A stretch of DNA of 27,505 nucleotides from Georgfuchsia sp049276455 (GCA_049276455.1 JBASWL010000086.1:1-27505), one strand, 5' to 3'. Numbered from the stretch's first letter, positions 14,420 to 24,540 are shown. A program made the numbers and translations. The notes: generated from the letters alone by a model not told the origin.

Positions 14420-16240
14420 ATGTCACGCGCACTCCGCAACATCGCCATTATCGCCCACGTTGACCACGGCAAGACGACTCTTGTCGATCAGTTGCTTCGT
14501 CAATCAGGCACCTTCGCCGCCCACAAGGCCGTTACCGAGCGGGTCATGGATTCCAACGACCTCGAAAAAGAACGTGGCATCACCATTCTCTCCAAGAATT
14601 GTGCCATCGACTATGAGGGCACCCACATCAACATCGTCGACACGCCGGGACACGCCGACTTCGGTGGCGAGGTAGAGCGCGTATTGTCAATGGTCGATGG
14701 TGTGCTGCTACTGGTGGATGCCGTCGAAGGTCCGATGCCGCAAACCCGCTTCGTAACACGCAAGGCGCTGGCGCTTGGTTTGAAGCCGATTGTTGTAGTC
14801 AACAAGATCGACCGCCCCGGCGCACGACCCGACTGGGTCGTCAGTCACACCCTCGACCTGTTCGACAAGCTAGGCGCCACCGAAGAACAACTCGATTTTC
14901 CCGTGGTTTATGCTTCGGCACTGAATGGCTTCGCCATGCTCGATTCAAGCGAGCCCGGCACCGACATGCGCCCGCTCTATGAGGCCATCATCAAGCACAC
15001 GCCACAACCCGACGTGGATGCAGAAAAACCTTTGCAACTACAAATCTGTTCCATCGACTACAACAGCTATGTCGGTCGTATCGGCATCGGCCGTATCAAG
15101 CAGGGCCGCATGAAGGTCGCACAGGAAGTCGCCGTGATGTACGGGGACGAGGCCAAGGGTAAATCAAAAATCGCCCAGATCATGATGTTCAGAGGTCTTG
15201 AGCGTGAACAGGTAACCGAAGCCGAAGCCGGCGACATCGTGCTGGTTGCCGGCATTGAACAAGTGGGCATCGGCATCACCATTTGCGATCCGGCTGCTCC
15301 GATCGGCATGCCCCCGCTGGTAGTCGATGAGCCGACACTGACCATGAATTTCCAGGTCAACACCTCGCCGATGGCGGGCAAGGAAGGAAAATACGTCACC
15401 AGCCGTCAGATCCGCGAGCGCCTGCAAAAGGAACTGCAGTCCAACGTCGCCTTGCGCGTGGAAGATACCGAGGATTCCGATGTGTTCATCGTATCCGGTC
15501 GCGGCGAACTGCACTTGACCATCCTCCTCGAAACCATGCGGCGCGAAGGCTACGAGCTGGCAGTGTCGCGTCCGCGCGTGCTGTACAAGGAAATCAATGG
15601 CGAGAAGTGCGAGCCCTATGAACTGCTCACCGTCGATATCGAGGATGAGCATCAGGGCGGCGTCATGGAAGAACTCGGCCGGCGACGTGGCGAGTTGCTC
15701 AACATGGAATCGGATGGCAAAGGCCGCACCCGGCTCGAATACCGCATCCCGGCACGCGGCCTGATCGGCTTTCAAGGCGGATTCCTCACGCTGACCCGTG
15801 GTACCGGCATGGCCAGCCATATATTCGATGACTACGGTCCCGTGGCGGGCATCATGGCTGAACGCCGCAATGGCGTAATGATCTCCGCCGAGAGCGGCCC
15901 CGCTGTCGCTTATGCGTTATGGAAATTACAGGATCGCGGGCGCATGTTTGTCAGCCATAACGATCCGCTGTACGAAGGCATCATCATCGGCATTCACAGT
16001 CGCGAAAATGATCTCGTCGTCAATCCTATCAAGGGCAAGCAACTGACCAACGTACGCTCATCCGGCACTGATGAAGCCGTGCGTCTGGTGCCGCCGATAG
16101 CGATGACGCTCGAAGCTGCGGTCGAATTCATCGCCGACGACGAACTGGTCGAGATCACGCCGAAATCGATCCGCCTGCGCAAACGCTTCCTCAAGGAAAT
16201 CGATCGCAAGCGGGCCAACCGTTCCGAACCGTCGGAATAG
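14420..16240 (+). CDS. typA: Ribosome-associated translational GTPase TypA/BipA
   Basis: A 606-residue GTPase of the elongation factor family that binds the ribosome under stress and helps 50S assembly at low temperature. G motifs: AHVDHGKTT (residues 12-20), RGITI (52-56), DTPGHAD (74-80) and NKID (128-131). Domain II, two EF-G-like domains (ETMRREGYELAVSRPRVLYKE; YRIPARGLIGFQ) and the BipA-specific C-terminus complete the protein at normal length. The frame is open for 116 further codons upstream, but that part is antisense to the phosphorylase gene. The ATG at 14420 (MSRALRNIAIIAHVDHGKT) matches the family start exactly. It converges on hpt with only nine bases between stops and no terminator hairpin that I can see. 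Confidence 0.97.
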   Translation: MSRALRNIAIIAHVDHGKTTLVDQLLRQSGTFAAHKAVTERVMDSNDLEKERGITILSKNCAIDYEGTHINIVDTPGHADFGGEVERVLSMVDGVLLLVDAVEGPMPQTRFVTRKALALGLKPIVVVNKIDRPGARPDWVVSHTLDLFDKLGATEEQLDFPVVYASALNGFAMLDSSEPGTDMRPLYEAIIKHTPQPDVDAEKPLQLQICSIDYNSYVGRIGIGRIKQGRMKVAQEVAVMYGDEAKGKSKIAQIMMFRGLEREQVTEAEAGDIVLVAGIEQVGIGITICDPAAPIGMPPLVVDEPTLTMNFQVNTSPMAGKEGKYVTSRQIRERLQKELQSNVALRVEDTEDSDVFIVSGRGELHLTILLETMRREGYELAVSRPRVLYKEINGEKCEPYELLTVDIEDEHQGGVMEELGRRRGELLNMESDGKGRTRLEYRIPARGLIGFQGGFLTLTRGTGMASHIFDDYGPVAGIMAERRNGVMISAESGPAVAYALWKLQDRGRMFVSHNDPLYEGIIIGIHSRENDLVVNPIKGKQLTNVRSSGTDEAVRLVPPIAMTLEAAVEFIADDELVEITPKSIRLRKRFLKEIDRKRANRSEPSE

Positions 16241-16249
16241 AGGAATCAA

Positions 16250-16792
16250 TCACTCTACAACGGCATAAATGGCGGGCAGGTTGCGCCATGCGCCCCGGAT
16301 ATCCATACCAAAGCCGAAGACAAAACGATTCGGCAGGGTGAGCCCGATATAATCCGGCACGAGCGGCTTGGAACGACCGATATCCTTGTCCGCGAAGACG
16401 GCGGTAACGCAACGCGCGGCACCCATATGCAGTATGCGTCGCCGCGTTTCAGCGAGAGTTATGCCTTCATCCAGAATATCGTCGATGATCAGTACGGTAC
16501 GCCCGACCAGTGGCAAGCGAGGTTGTACGATCCAGTTCAAGCCGCCACCAGTGGTTTCATTCCCGTAACGGGTAACGTGCAAGTAGTCGTATTCGAGCGG
16601 GAAACGCAGTTGCGGCAGCAGGTGGCCCGCGAATATGGTGGCGCCCCCCATCACGGCCAATACGAGCGGATTGGCCTCGGCCATTGCTGCGGTTATTTCG
16701 CACGCCAAGCGCGCCACCGCAGCCTGGACCTGAGTTTCATCAAAGATGAGTTCGGCGCCGTCGAGGATGCGGCGGGCCTCTTCAGGCGTCAT
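16250..16792 (-). CDS. hpt: Hypoxanthine(-guanine) phosphoribosyltransferase
   Basis: A 180-residue cytosolic purine salvage enzyme joining hypoxanthine or guanine to PRPP. The PRPP-binding loop is IIDDILDEGITL (residues 102-113), with the acidic pair typical of type I phosphoribosyltransferases. The N-terminal LAVMGGATIFAGHLLPQL and the base-specificity segment FVFGFGMD (157-164) also fit Hpt. The start overlaps the galU stop by four bases, so it is the last gene of the smc-zipA-ligA-galU-hpt run. Hypoxanthine released by a methylthioinosine phosphorylase, as encoded two genes away, would be a direct substrate. Confidence 0.93.
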   Translation of the reverse strand: MTPEEARRILDGAELIFDETQVQAAVARLACEITAAMAEANPLVLAVMGGATIFAGHLLPQLRFPLEYDYLHVTRYGNETTGGGLNWIVQPRLPLVGRTVLIIDDILDEGITLAETRRRILHMGAARCVTAVFADKDIGRSKPLVPDYIGLTLPNRFVFGFGMDIRGAWRNLPAIYAVVE

Positions 16793-17655
16793 TTCCGCTC
16801 GGCCAGGTATTGCGCGAAATCGTGTGCCACTTCAGGGTGGCGCAGCGCGAACTCGACGGTGGCCTTGAGATACCCCAGCTTGGAACCGCAGTCGTAGCGA
16901 ATACCATCATAGCGATAGGCAAGCACCTGCTGCTCGTCGAGCAGGGCGGCAATACCGTCAGTGAGCTGAATTTCACCACCTGTACCGGGAGTGACATTTT
17001 CAAGGTGATGAAAGATGCGCGAAGTCAGCACATAGCGGCCAACGACGGCGAGGTTGGAGGGCGCTTCCTCGGGCTTGGGTTTTTCGACCATCGCAGTAAT
17101 CTGCTCTATGCGCTCTGCCAGCGGTTTGGAGGCCACGATGCCATAGCTGCGCGTTTCCGCGCGCGGAACTTCCTGCACACCGAGTACCGAACAGTGGTAA
17201 TAGTCATAGACATCCACCATCTGCTTCATCACCGGCGGATTGCCGTCGAGCAGATCATCAGCCAGCAGTACCGCAAACGGCTCATCGCCGATGACGGGCT
17301 TGGCGCATAGCACCGCATGCCCGAGGCCCAGCGCCTCGGGTTGGCGAATGTAGATGCAATTCATATTTTTCGGCAGCAGATTTTGCACGAACTCCAGCAG
17401 CTCGCTCTTGCCGCGCCGCTCCAGTTCGTTCTCCAGTTCATAGGCCTTGTCGAAGTGATCCTCAATGGCACGCTTGCTGCGCCCGGTGACGAAGATCATG
17501 TCGGTAATGCCTGCCGCCACCGCCTCCTCCACCGCGTACTGGATCAGGGGCTTGTCGACGATCGGCATCATTTCCTTCGGGCTCGCCTTGGTAGCGGGCA
17601 GGAAACGCGTGCCCATGCCGGCGACGGGAAATACTGCCTTGGTAACTTTTATCAT
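16789..17655 (-). CDS. galU: UTP-glucose-1-phosphate uridylyltransferase
   Basis: A 288-residue nucleotidyltransferase making UDP-glucose for envelope polysaccharides and trehalose or galactose metabolism. The nucleotide-binding start KAVFPVAGMGTRFLPATKAS and PKEMMPIVDKPLIQYAVEE is diagnostic. FAVLLADDLL and GRYVLTSRIF, followed by GGEIQLTDGI, continue the family pattern. Its ATG overlaps the ligA stop by four bases and its own stop overlaps hpt by four. The placement directly after ligA recurs in betaproteobacteria. Confidence 0.96.
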   Translation of the reverse strand: MIKVTKAVFPVAGMGTRFLPATKASPKEMMPIVDKPLIQYAVEEAVAAGITDMIFVTGRSKRAIEDHFDKAYELENELERRGKSELLEFVQNLLPKNMNCIYIRQPEALGLGHAVLCAKPVIGDEPFAVLLADDLLDGNPPVMKQMVDVYDYYHCSVLGVQEVPRAETRSYGIVASKPLAERIEQITAMVEKPKPEEAPSNLAVVGRYVLTSRIFHHLENVTPGTGGEIQLTDGIAALLDEQQVLAYRYDGIRYDCGSKLGYLKATVEFALRHPEVAHDFAQYLAERK

Positions 17656-19679
17656 TGCTTCAATAACTCCATTAGCTGCAATTCGTCGATGACGGGCACA
17701 CCAAGCTCCCTCGCCTTGTCCAGCTTCGAACCGGCTTCGCTACCCGCGACCACATAGTGCGTTTTCTTCGACACCGAGCCGGCCACCTTGCCGCCCCGAG
17801 CCTCGATTTTTTCCCTGGCCTCGTCGCGGGACATTGTAGGCAATGTGCCGGTCAAGACAAAAGTTTTTCCTGCCAATGGCATGGAAGCGGCAGGCTGATT
17901 GCCTTGCGGCCAATGCACACCGGCAGCGCGCAATTGCTCGATAACTTCAACATTGTGCGTTTCAGCGAAGAAATGCGCGATCGACGCCGCCACCACGGGA
18001 CCGACATCGGGCACCAACTGCAACCGTGCCTCACTGGCGCTCATCAAGGCATCGAGATTGCCGAAATGCCGGGCCAGATCCTTCGCCGTCGCCTCGCCGA
18101 CGTTGCGGATGCCGAGCGCGTAGATGAAACGCGCCAGTGTCGTTGAGCGACTTTTATCAATGGTGGCAAGCAAATTGGAAGCCGATTTCTGCGCCATGCG
18201 CTCCAGGTTCGCCAGTCCGAGTAGACCCAGCTTGTACAAGTCGGCCGGCGTCTTGACGATGGCCTGATCCACCAGTTGATCGACGATCTTCTCGCCCAAA
18301 CCTTCTATATCCATGGCGCGACGCGAAGCAAAGTGCAGCAGCGCCTGCTTCCTCTGCGCCGGACAGAACAGGCCGCCAGTACAACGGGCTATCGCTTCGT
18401 CCTGCGGTTTTTCGACTGCCGATCCGCACACCGGACAATGCGTGGGCATGGTGAATTCCACGGTGCTTGCAGGCCGTCTGTCCTGCACCACCGACACCAC
18501 TTCCGGAATCACGTCGCCGGCACGACGCACGATCACGGTATCGCCGATGCGTACGTCCTTGCGCCGAAGTTCGTCTTCATTGTGCAGCGTCGCATTGGTG
18601 ACCGTCACCCCGCCAACGAATACCGGCGCCAGGCGCGCTACTGGCGTGATCGCGCCGGTGCGGCCGACCTGCACCTCGATTGCCTCCACCGTGGTGAGCA
18701 TTTCCTGCGCAGGGTATTTATGCGCCACGGCCCAGCGCGGCTCGCGCGTGACAAAGCCGAGTCGCTGTTGCAGGGCGAGGCTATTGACCTTATATACCAC
18801 GCCATCGATATCGAAAGGCAGGCTGTCGCGCAAGCCGCGTATGCGCGCATGAAAGGCAACCAACCCGGCAGCACCTAGCACCACCGAACGATGCTCACAG
18901 ACCGGTACGCCGAAGGCCTGTAATGCATCAAGTACGCCACTATGGGTGGATGGGAGGTTCCAACCTGCGGTTTCTCCAAGTCCATAGGCAAAAAAAGACA
19001 GTGGTCTTTTTTTAGTCATCGCTGGATCAAGTTGTCGGATGCTTCCGGCCGCACCATTGCGGGGATTTACTAAAGTAGGTTTGCCTAATATTCGTTGTTT
19101 CTCGTTGAAACGTTCAAAGTCCGGCCTACTCATAAAAACTTCACCACGTATTTCTAAGACATCAGGAGTGCCATTACGCAAGCGCAGCGGAATTTGCTGA
19201 ATCGTCAACACATTTTCTGTTACATCTTCACCTACTTCTCCATCACCTCGAGTTGACGCGTTAACAAAAATTCCTTTTTCATACCTGAGATTTATGGCCA
19301 ATCCATCAAATTTAAGTTCTACACAATAATCAACCAGTGGGTCCGATATAGACAAACCTAACTCTTTCCGGACGCGTGTATCAAAGGCTTCCGCACCTGA
19401 TGGCTCTGTGTCAGTTTCAGTGCGAATTGAAAGCATCGGAACCACATGAGTTACTGGCAACAAAACCATTTGCGGTTTCCCACCAACCCGTCTTGTTGGC
19501 GAGTCTGGCGTTGCGAGTTCTGGGTAGCTAGCTTCTATCGCCTGCAATTCGCGAAAGAGAGCGTCATATTCAGCGTCAGGAATTAATGAGGCATCTAACT
19601 CGTAGTATGCATGACTATGGCGCTCGATTTCTTCGCGCAGTTGCGCGGCCCTTGAGGCGACCTCAGCAGGTAAGGTCAT
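17652..19679 (-). CDS. ligA: NAD-dependent DNA ligase
   Basis: A 675-residue replication and repair ligase. Domains in order are Ia (HSHAYYELDASLIPDAEYD, NAD binding) and the adenylation domain with catalytic Lys123 in VELKFDG and TRGDGEVGEDVTENV. An OB fold follows around KYPAQEMLTTVEAIEVQVGRTG, then a four-cysteine zinc finger (CPVCG...CTGGLFC). Helix-hairpin-helix repeats and a C-terminal BRCT domain (from about residue 597, PLAGKTFVLTGTLP) complete the enzyme. Length is normal and no residue needed for catalysis is missing. Residues about 20-243 are encoded by DNA of about 45% G+C with unusual AT-ending codons, against about 62% in the rest of the gene. This suggests a recombined segment. 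The ATG shares one base with the zipA stop (TGATG). Confidence 0.97.
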   Translation of the reverse strand: MTLPAEVASRAAQLREEIERHSHAYYELDASLIPDAEYDALFRELQAIEASYPELATPDSPTRRVGGKPQMVLLPVTHVVPMLSIRTETDTEPSGAEAFDTRVRKELGLSISDPLVDYCVELKFDGLAINLRYEKGIFVNASTRGDGEVGEDVTENVLTIQQIPLRLRNGTPDVLEIRGEVFMSRPDFERFNEKQRILGKPTLVNPRNGAAGSIRQLDPAMTKKRPLSFFAYGLGETAGWNLPSTHSGVLDALQAFGVPVCEHRSVVLGAAGLVAFHARIRGLRDSLPFDIDGVVYKVNSLALQQRLGFVTREPRWAVAHKYPAQEMLTTVEAIEVQVGRTGAITPVARLAPVFVGGVTVTNATLHNEDELRRKDVRIGDTVIVRRAGDVIPEVVSVVQDRRPASTVEFTMPTHCPVCGSAVEKPQDEAIARCTGGLFCPAQRKQALLHFASRRAMDIEGLGEKIVDQLVDQAIVKTPADLYKLGLLGLANLERMAQKSASNLLATIDKSRSTTLARFIYALGIRNVGEATAKDLARHFGNLDALMSASEARLQLVPDVGPVVAASIAHFFAETHNVEVIEQLRAAGVHWPQGNQPAASMPLAGKTFVLTGTLPTMSRDEAREKIEARGGKVAGSVSKKTHYVVAGSEAGSKLDKARELGVPVIDELQLMELLKQ

Positions 19680-20857
19680 CAGGAAAACAGGCGCAGCGCG
19701 CGGCGTCCCCCGGCCGGAATATCGTGGGCCGCCATTTGTGTTTGAAGTTCCACGACCTTGGCACGGATAGTCGTCAACGCCTCCTTGGTAAGCGGGTTGT
19801 GTTGGTCGTCGACCAGTATGCCATCGAGCGCCGCTGCCAGTTGGCGCGCAATAGCCAGCATGGTGTCAAATACCGCTCCGCCGTTGCTGACGCGCGGCAC
19901 ATCAAGCCAGAAGGTGATGTTGGTGGTGGAGCCGGTGCGCATTTGTTCGAGATCAAAAGGTGCTGCACCGGAATTGCACACCGAAAGCAGGCGCCCGCCC
20001 ACGCCGTCAAGCAGGTAGAACAGGCCGTCAGTTGCCAGCTGCATACCGGATGCTTCGAGCAAACCCCTCAGTTTCGTCCCGGCAAATGCCTGCCCGGCAC
20101 AACCGACGACATGGATCGCAATCTGGATGTCGACCGCAGCGCATAAATCATCTATTTTGTGTGCATGGGCAATGATTTCGTCCAAGGCAGGAAGGTCCAG
20201 TTGCCCGCCTTGTGTAACCGTCATCGTTTCAGCCGTGGCGCAGAAGACGCCCAGTTCAGTCGCGTCGATAGCACCCTGGCGATCCACCAGTTGAATGGTG
20301 ACGTAAGCATGGTCGGCGACACTGGCCGATGGATCATCAATCTCAATCCACTCGCCATTGCTGGTATCGCACCCGATCCAGCGAATGCGCTTGCTGCAAT
20401 TGATATTCGCCTCACGCCAGGCTGCCTGCAACACGGCAATACTCTGTCCGGAAGGCAGTGCGAAACCCAGTTCGACCATGGGATCGATGAATTCTTCCCC
20501 CGGTGCATCGACAATCGGTGCGGCAGGCGATGGATCGGCAGTCAATCCGGCCGGAATCACTGTATCCGGCATTTCATCGGTGTTGACAGCCTCGGCAAGC
20601 GGTTCAGCTTCGTCCTGAGGCAGGGTAAAGACCGGCTCCATGCGCGGATCTGCACGTTCATCAGTTCGTGTCCCGGAAATTTCATCGGCTACGCTGCCCA
20701 CCGCCTGTTCGCCCAGCACGTCCTGGTCGGGGTCAAGAAAAATTTTTTCTGCGGCTTTTCGTAGACGATATTCCTGCCAGCCGTTATAGGCCCATACGCC
20801 GACCACTGCTGCTGCGCCAGTTCCGATCAAAGCCAGTTGAAATTCGCTGATCGGCAT
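19679..20857 (-). CDS. zipA: Cell division protein ZipA-like (FtsZ-binding membrane anchor)
   Basis: A 392-residue bitopic protein. It has one N-terminal membrane span (residues 7-25, QLALIGTGAAAVVGVWAYNGW), then a basic stretch (EYRLRKAAEK), a long acidic Pro/Ala-rich linker (about 45-120) and a C-terminal globular part. That part (WREANINCSKRIRWIG onward, with MTVTQGGQLDLPALDEIIAHA) matches the beta-type ZipA C-terminal domain that grips the FtsZ tail. The gene lies between smc and ligA, the usual betaproteobacterial position, which supports the assignment more than the poorly conserved sequence does. The last segment (RRALRLFS) overlaps the ligA start by one base. Confidence 0.82.
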   Translation of the reverse strand: MPISEFQLALIGTGAAAVVGVWAYNGWQEYRLRKAAEKIFLDPDQDVLGEQAVGSVADEISGTRTDERADPRMEPVFTLPQDEAEPLAEAVNTDEMPDTVIPAGLTADPSPAAPIVDAPGEEFIDPMVELGFALPSGQSIAVLQAAWREANINCSKRIRWIGCDTSNGEWIEIDDPSASVADHAYVTIQLVDRQGAIDATELGVFCATAETMTVTQGGQLDLPALDEIIAHAHKIDDLCAAVDIQIAIHVVGCAGQAFAGTKLRGLLEASGMQLATDGLFYLLDGVGGRLLSVCNSGAAPFDLEQMRTGSTTNITFWLDVPRVSNGGAVFDTMLAIARQLAAALDGILVDDQHNPLTKEALTTIRAKVVELQTQMAAHDIPAGGRRALRLFS

Positions 20858-20955
20858 GTCAGTCCTCCAGAAGAGTTGGCCAGATGGGGTTTGCCCCCTT
20901 TTTGGGGCGGTATGAGAGTGACTGAAATCCCTGTGGGCAAGCGTGGATGCTCATC

Positions 20956-23900
20956 TTAGGCCGCCATGTCATCGGTCATGCGCAACGCCTCATCCATATC
21001 GACCTCGACCACACGCGATACACCCCGTTCCTGCATGGTGACACCAATCAGTTGCTGTGCCATTTCCATGGCGATCTTGTTGTGCGAGATGAAGATGAAC
21101 TGCGTCTGCACCGACATGCGCTTGACCATCTCGCAGAAGCGTTCGGTATTGCTATCGTCGAGTGGCGCATCGACTTCGTCCAGCAGGCAGAACGGCGCCG
21201 GATTGAGCTGAAATATTGCGAATACCAGCGCGATCGCAGTAAGCGCCTTTTCCCCACCAGAGAGCAGATGAATTGTCGTGTTCTTCTTGCCCGGCGGCTG
21301 CGCCATGATCTGGATTCCGGCATCGAGAATCTCGTCACCAGTCAGGATCAGCCTGGCTTCGCCACCACCAAACAATTGCGGGAACAACTCGCCAAAGTGC
21401 CGGTTGACACTATCGTAGGTCTCCTGCAACTGCTCTCGCGTTTCACGGTCAATGCGACGGATGGCATCTTCCAGCGTACCGATCGCCTGCGCCAGGTCGT
21501 CTGACTGTGAATCAAGGTAATCCTTGCGCTGTGCCGAATTCGCAAGTTCCTCCAGCGCCGCGAGGTTGACCGGGCCCATTGCTTCGATCTCGCTGTTCAG
21601 GCGGGTAATGTCACCTTGCAGAACACTTTCCTTGAGTCCCGGCTGCAATTCGGCGATCAGTGCCTCCTCGTCAGCATTGGCTTCGACCAAACGCTGCTGG
21701 TACTGTTCTTCGTTCAACTGTGCGGCCTGCTGCTTGAGTCTGAGATCATTGATCTTGTCGCGCATTGGAACGACGCTTTGTTCGAGGCGCAGGCGCTGCT
21801 CGTCCAGAGTGCGTAACTCACCGGCAGCTGACTCCATGACGTTGCGCCGCTCAACCAGCCCCGCCTCGTGGCCCTGCTTTGCGGACAGTGCCGATTGCAA
21901 CTGCTCCCGCAGCACGCTGTCGCTAATCGCAGCCAGTTCCTGTTGTGCGCTCTGGCGGGCGTTGTCGATACGCTCAATCTGACCACTTGCCGTGGCACTA
22001 TTCCTGGCATTGTCTTCGAGCTTGGTGATGCACTCGCGTTCCGAAAAACCCGCTTCCTGCGCTTCGCGCGCCAACTGCTGTTCGAGCGCGCGCAGTTCCT
22101 TCAATGCCTGTTCGGCATTGCGCTGACTTTCCAGCGCCAGACTCACGCGCTCGAGGATCGCGGCAATTTGTTCCTGCCATTGTTCACCGCCCTGCTCGGC
22201 ACGCATCTGGCTGGTGCGCTCACTTTCTTCCTGGCGCAGGACTTCCTCCAGATCGTGTTCGATCTGGGCCGTACGCTCTTCAAAGCGGGCTTGTTCCTGG
22301 GTCAGCTTGAGTGCTTCCACCTGCGCTTCGTGCAGGCGCTGCTGTGCTTCCTGGCCGCTCCGGCGCAACTGCGTCAGCTCGCCCTGCGCCTCGCTCAAGA
22401 CCTGCTCCGCCAGTTGCTGCGCATCGCGTGCAGTGGTCTCTTCGGCTTCCTTCTGTTCGATGGACTGACCCAGTTCCTCGATCTCGCGCTGGCGTTCGAT
22501 CACGCCGTGCGTCCTCGCATCGGGCACATACAGTGTCAGTCCATGCCGGGTGCGTACGTGCCCTTCGCGTGACACATAGGCAACCCCGGCCTTGACGTCA
22601 GCCGGCATCACAGCATTCAGATCCTCAGCCGCCTCGATACCCGCCAGCCATTCGTCGAGTACTGTGCCCAGTGCCGCATCACTGCAATGCACTTTCGCAC
22701 GCAACGATGCGGGCACCGGCGTCTGGCCCGACACGTTTGTTCCCGCCAGTGCCAGCGCGAAGGTCACCGGCGGCGGCGCGCACAACGCACTGCTGGCGGT
22801 GGCGTCGTCTGCAGACAAAGCCTGAAGCCGCTCGCGCAACACCGCTTCGACAGCAGTTTCCCAGCCAGCATCAACCTGGATCGACTTCCACAGCGGCGGG
22901 GCGTCAGCTAGACCCTTGCCGCGCAACCACTCGCCGATGTCGCCGCTCTGGCGCACGCGCTGCTGCAACTGCTGGAGCGCATCGCGACGCGCCCGCGCTT
23001 CGGTTGCGCCACGATGCACAACCTGCAGGCGCTCACGCGCTGCGCGCAGTTCAGTCTCCAGGGTTGGCACCCGCCCTTGCAACGCTGCCAAGGTGGCCTG
23101 TTGCCGGGCAAGGTGTTCCTGTGCCTCGCTTTGCCGTTCCTGTGCCGCCGCCAGCCGCGCCAGATCAGGCACGGTCAATGCGGATCTCTCCTGCTCCAGC
23201 TTGGCACGCCGTGCATTCAGGTTGTCCAGCGCACGCTGGGCATGGCCACGATCGGCATCCGCCAGTCGCGCGCCCTGCTCCGCTTCACTCTGCTGGCGCC
23301 GAGCTTCGCTGACCTCGGTTGTCGCAAGTTGCAAGGCTTGTTCAGCCTCTGGCAAACGCAGTGCTTCTTCCTCATGGCGCGCGGCAGCGACAGCAACACG
23401 CGTCTGCGCATTGTCCTGCAAACCTTGCCAGCGCTCACGTTCCTGTTCCAGTTGGGCAAGCTGCGCGCGCCAGTGTTCGTCCTCGCCGACAAGTTGTGCC
23501 AGACGCTGTTCAAGGCGCGCACGCGAATCGTGCATGTGGGTGATTTCGGATTCGAGCCGGCTGACTTCGGCATTGGCCGCATACATCTGCGCCTGGGCAG
23601 CGTGCAGGGCGTCGGAGGCCGCAAAATGCGCCTCGCGCACACGTTCCACCGCGGCCTCGGTCTCCCTCAATTGCGCGCTTTCCGCGTCGATGCGCAACAC
23701 CAGCTTGTCGATGTCACCTGATATGCGATTAACATCATTCTTGGCATCATTGCGCTTTTTCAACCAAAGCAGATTCTGCCGCTGCGAAAGCTGGACATGG
23801 GCATCACGGTAGCGCTGCGCCACTTCGGCCTGAACCTGCAGGCGATGGATCTGCCCATCGAGTTCGTTGCGGATGTCATCGACGCGAGCTAGATTTTCAC

Positions 23901-24504
23901 GCGCATCTTCAAGGCGGTTTTCAGTTTCCCGCCGCCGCTCCTTGTACTTGGTGACACCGGCGGCTTCCTCGAGGAACAGGCGCAGTTCATCGGGCTTGGC
24001 TTCGACGATGCGCGAAATCATGCCCTGGCCGATGATGGCATAGGCGCGCGGACCGAGGCCGGTACCGAGAAAAAGGTCGATCACGTCGCGGCGGCGGACA
24101 TGCAGATTGTTGATGTAGTAGTTTGAGTTACCCTCGCGGTCAAGCAAACGCTTGACCATGATCTCGCCATATTGGGACCACTGGCCAGTTGCCCGCCCCA
24201 GGCTGTTGTCGAAATGCAATTCGACACTGGCGCGACTGACTTCCTTGCGCGTGCCGGAGCCCTTGAAAATCACGTCCTGGATCGACTCGCCGCGCAACTC
24301 GGAGGCCTTGGATTCGCCCAGCACCCAGCGCACCGCGTCAATGATGTTTGACTTGCCGCAGCCATTGGGGCCGACCACCCCGGCCAACTGTCCTGGAAAA
24401 ACCACCGACGTGGGATCAACAAAGGATTTGAAACCGGCGAGTTTTAGTTTGGTCAGGCGCACGCGTATTTTGCTCGTGTAGGGTTTCTGGTTCGAAAACG
24501 GCAT
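20956..24504 (-). CDS. smc: Chromosome segregation ATPase SMC
   Basis: The long rod ATPase of the SMC-ScpAB condensin. The N-terminal head has the FKSFVDPT motif and Walker A GPNGCGKSN. Two long coiled coils rich in Gln, Glu, Ala, Arg and Leu flank a hinge (around FALALAGTN and GVAYVSREGHVRTRHGL). The C-terminal head holds the ABC signature LLSGGEKALTAIAL and Walker B FCLLDEVDAPLDD. Three starts are possible. ATG 24504 has a good GGGAAGGG ribosome-binding site and gives 1182 residues. GTG 24462 (VRLTKLKLAGFKSF) gives the classical N-terminus. ATG 24558 would include the promoter region and is unlikely. The 98-base gap to zipA holds only a short GCCCC/GGGGC hairpin without a convincing terminator. 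Confidence 0.95.
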   Translation of the reverse strand: MPFSNQKPYTSKIRVRLTKLKLAGFKSFVDPTSVVFPGQLAGVVGPNGCGKSNIIDAVRWVLGESKASELRGESIQDVIFKGSGTRKEVSRASVELHFDNSLGRATGQWSQYGEIMVKRLLDREGNSNYYINNLHVRRRDVIDLFLGTGLGPRAYAIIGQGMISRIVEAKPDELRLFLEEAAGVTKYKERRRETENRLEDARENLARVDDIRNELDGQIHRLQVQAEVAQRYRDAHVQLSQRQNLLWLKKRNDAKNDVNRISGDIDKLVLRIDAESAQLRETEAAVERVREAHFAASDALHAAQAQMYAANAEVSRLESEITHMHDSRARLEQRLAQLVGEDEHWRAQLAQLEQERERWQGLQDNAQTRVAVAAARHEEEALRLPEAEQALQLATTEVSEARRQQSEAEQGARLADADRGHAQRALDNLNARRAKLEQERSALTVPDLARLAAAQERQSEAQEHLARQQATLAALQGRVPTLETELRAARERLQVVHRGATEARARRDALQQLQQRVRQSGDIGEWLRGKGLADAPPLWKSIQVDAGWETAVEAVLRERLQALSADDATASSALCAPPPVTFALALAGTNVSGQTPVPASLRAKVHCSDAALGTVLDEWLAGIEAAEDLNAVMPADVKAGVAYVSREGHVRTRHGLTLYVPDARTHGVIERQREIEELGQSIEQKEAEETTARDAQQLAEQVLSEAQGELTQLRRSGQEAQQRLHEAQVEALKLTQEQARFEERTAQIEHDLEEVLRQEESERTSQMRAEQGGEQWQEQIAAILERVSLALESQRNAEQALKELRALEQQLAREAQEAGFSERECITKLEDNARNSATASGQIERIDNARQSAQQELAAISDSVLREQLQSALSAKQGHEAGLVERRNVMESAAGELRTLDEQRLRLEQSVVPMRDKINDLRLKQQAAQLNEEQYQQRLVEANADEEALIAELQPGLKESVLQGDITRLNSEIEAMGPVNLAALEELANSAQRKDYLDSQSDDLAQAIGTLEDAIRRIDRETREQLQETYDSVNRHFGELFPQLFGGGEARLILTGDEILDAGIQIMAQPPGKKNTTIHLLSGGEKALTAIALVFAIFQLNPAPFCLLDEVDAPLDDSNTERFCEMVKRMSVQTQFIFISHNKIAMEMAQQLIGVTMQERGVSRVVEVDMDEALRMTDDMAA

Positions 24505-24540
24505 GACCACCCTTCCCAGGGCAGGGCCAGGCAACGCTGC

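Noticed and set aside
22916..23812. A 298-codon plus-strand frame rich in Ser, Arg and Cys inside smc
   Set aside because: The low-complexity composition is the mirror of the repetitive coiled-coil codons; smc is intact there.
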